Source of the DNA: Pseudanabaena sp. UBA1465
GTDB lineage: Bacteria; Cyanobacteriota; Cyanobacteriia; Pseudanabaenales; Pseudanabaenaceae
NCBI GenBank assembly: GCA_002325645.1
Contig: DCSN01000185.1
Location: forward strand, 1-13,884
DNA length: 13,884 bases
Direction: 5' to 3'
Shown: piece by piece, positions 12,730 to 13,884 of the stretch
How positions within the stretch are numbered: the stretch's first letter is position 1
Layout of the letters: every line of letters starts with the position of its first letter
Program-made: the position numbers and the translations under genes
The notes under the pieces: model-generated
The model's database searches: none
What the model saw: only the letters and a program-made list of their open reading frames with translations
Told to the model about the DNA's origin: nothing

Positions 12730-13578
12730 TTATTGATAAATTAACCAGCCAAATTTGCCAATTCCAAAACTAAAATATAAAGCGATCGCCATTATAAACA
12801 AAACCACTGAGCTAATCATCAAAACATAATCAGATGTCGCTAAATCCGACTCATGTAGATAAGTCCGAGTAGAACTTCCCGAAAATGCCTTGGACTGCAA
12901 AACAACCTCTAGTTTTTGCGATTTTGCTAGAGAATTTAAAATTAAGGGTACGGCAACCTTGGCATAAACCTGTGCTTTTTTGAATCCATTCATCTTCTCA
13001 AAATCCAAACCACGCAAGCACTGTGACTCAATGATTAGCTGTACTTCCTCTAGTAATAGCGGCACAAAGCGCAAGGTTGATGAAAAGATAAATACTACCT
13101 TATAGGGAATCTTAGCGCGTACCATTCCCACTGTCATTTGATTAACATCCGTAGTAAAAATTGCTAAGGGAACCACCAAAGTCATCGTCAAAGTTTTAAA
13201 GACAATATTCAAGCCATACAGAACTCCTTCTAAGCTCATCTTCGCGCCACCAATTAACCACCATGCCTGTGGAAAGCTAAAGATAGTCGTTAATTCCGAT
13301 TTATGGGCAAGGAGTTTTACCTGTTCCACATTAAAAAATCCCATACTTAGGATTAGAAAAATATAAAAGGGAATCATTAATTTAAAAAGAGTACTTAAAT
13401 AATTGAGCTTAACTCCTGCCAAAATACAGGATAAAATTACAGCCAGCATCAAGACAACACCAGCGATCGGGCTTTCCCAAACAAAGGCAAGAATCGTAAT
13501 CGAAAGGATGATCACTAACTTAGATCGAAAATCTAAGCGGGTAAATAGAGAATCGTATTGAACAGTTTGGAATTTCAT
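12730..13578 (-). CDS. Energy-coupling factor transporter transmembrane protein (EcfT/CbiQ family)
   Basis: EcfT couples two ATPases to a substrate-binding S component for uptake of vitamins or metal ions. The 282-residue product has membrane helices at about 20-56, 63-82, 124-142 and 251-272. Between them lies the cytoplasmic coupling region, RFVPLLLEEVQLIIESQCLRG (split as RFVPLLLEEV and IESQCLRGLDF), followed by LAKSQKLEVVLQSKAFSG. The two coupling motifs are normally Ala-Arg-Gly; here they read LRG (residues 188-190) and SKA (229-231), so both deviate and the second has Lys in place of Arg. No ATPase or S component is adjacent. The ligand (for example biotin, cobalt or nickel) cannot be told. 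ATG start; debris of insertion sequences lies directly upstream. Confidence 0.85.
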   Translation of the reverse strand: MKFQTVQYDSLFTRLDFRSKLVIILSITILAFVWESPIAGVVLMLAVILSCILAGVKLNYLSTLFKLMIPFYIFLILSMGFFNVEQVKLLAHKSELTTIFSFPQAWWLIGGAKMSLEGVLYGLNIVFKTLTMTLVVPLAIFTTDVNQMTVGMVRAKIPYKVVFIFSSTLRFVPLLLEEVQLIIESQCLRGLDFEKMNGFKKAQVYAKVAVPLILNSLAKSQKLEVVLQSKAFSGSSTRTYLHESDLATSDYVLMISSVVLFIMAIALYFSFGIGKFGWLIYQ

Positions 13579-13600
13579 AGCTAAGATGGTGTTTGAGAAG

Positions 13601-13711
13601 TTAGGTGAGGCGTTTGAGGAGGAGGATACATCCTGTTCCTGCGGCAGGAATCAAGTCTTTTATCATCTCCCATTGGTTATCGGTTGAGTCTGTGGGGTAT
13701 GATTTCTTTGT
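13601..13711 (-). pseudogene. IS5-like transposase N-terminal remnant
   Basis: On the minus strand, residues encoded at about 13631-13708 read KKSYPTDSTDNQWEMIKDLI followed by PAAGTG. This is the characteristic N-terminus of IS5/IS1031-type DDE transposases (YPTDLTDxQWxxIxxLIPP). Homology stops after about 25 residues: the expected GGRPR segment and the whole catalytic DDE domain are missing, and the frame ends at 13601. It abuts the 5' end of the EcfT-like gene by 22 bases, so the insertion and later deletion occurred in its promoter region. Confidence 0.75.
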
Positions 13712-13768
13712 AGCGAGCAGAATAGTATTTTGGGTTTTAAGGTTACTTATTGCAGTTTTCAAATAATA

Positions 13769-13884
13769 AAGGAAAGGCGTTTTCAGTCTTGGGTAAATCA
13801 CACTATTAGTCATCGCATCGTAACCAGCGCTCAAGGCAAAAACCAAATTATTGCTTTGGAAGATTTGACTGGGATTAGGGATCG
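13769..13884 (+). pseudogene. tnpB: TnpB (IS200/IS605 OrfB) fragment, running off the window
   Basis: On the plus strand, codons starting 13769 read KERRFQSWVNHTISHRIVTS, then AQGKNQIIALEDLTGIRD up to the window end. This is the TnpB segment RFxxxxNHxISxxIV...IxLEDLxGIR, with the RuvC-type Glu of LEDL. TnpB is an RNA-guided nuclease of IS200/IS605 elements. No TnpB-like sequence is seen to the left of 13769, where IS5-like debris begins, so the 5' part is missing. Whether the 3' part is whole cannot be seen. An open frame on the opposite strand is only its shadow. Confidence 0.8.

Noticed and set aside
13579..13768. Riboswitch (cobalamin, thiamine or other) upstream of the EcfT-like gene
   Set aside because: The upstream sequence is insertion-sequence debris; I see none of the conserved boxes of the common riboswitches.
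13601..13846. Open minus-strand frame of 81 codons as one hypothetical protein
   Set aside because: Its first half is antisense to the TnpB fragment and only its second half matches an IS5-like transposase. It is a chance join of two remnants, not a gene.

Overview
The window looks like chromosomal DNA of a cyanobacterium. It carries a complete photosystem II psbEFLJ operon, and by eye about 30 copies of the octamer GCGATCGC (HIP1), a highly iterated palindrome typical of many cyanobacterial genomes. A Pseudanabaena-like filamentous lineage is my guess from the overall protein style; this is inference.

Layout. Positions 1-700 hold rpmI-rplT (ribosomal proteins L35 and L20) on the minus strand. 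lpxB (lipid A disaccharide synthase) follows on the plus strand, then a membrane-anchored VOC/glyoxalase-like protein (minus). At 2700-3600 lies an AT-rich, HIP1-free stretch with a wrecked DNA cytosine-5 methyltransferase whose 5' half is joined out of frame to an unrelated open tail. Next come queA (minus), a small unknown protein (plus), and psbE, psbF, psbL and psbJ (plus). On the minus strand are then a dihydroorotase homologue that has lost most zinc ligands, a probable GT-C glycosyltransferase paired with a lipoprotein, mscL, and a small membrane protein. mscS (plus) diverges from that last pair and converges on an EcfT/CbiQ-type transporter subunit (minus). The window ends in debris of two different insertion sequences: an IS5-like transposase N-terminus (minus) and a TnpB (IS200/IS605 type) fragment (plus) that runs off the end.

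How genes relate. The ribosomal pair, the PSII operon, the lipoprotein/glycosyltransferase pair and the mscL/membrane-protein pair each look co-transcribed. The two mechanosensitive channels on either side of one small membrane protein suggest a hypo-osmotic stress locus. The other genes look like independent units.

The strongest unexplained signal is in the spaces between genes. At least five intergenic loci carry a composite palindromic element: a long, nearly perfect hairpin (stem 15-24 bp) with a 3-nt loop closed by GC (TTC/GAA or AAA/TTT), a GGGTTTT-type spacer, and a mini-hairpin AGCGC-AAA-GCGCT usually followed by GTA. Further hairpins with the same loop style occur elsewhere. Stems differ between copies but remain self-complementary, orientation varies, and one related hairpin lies between two divergently transcribed genes where it cannot be a terminator. 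No tRNA, rRNA or CRISPR array was seen.
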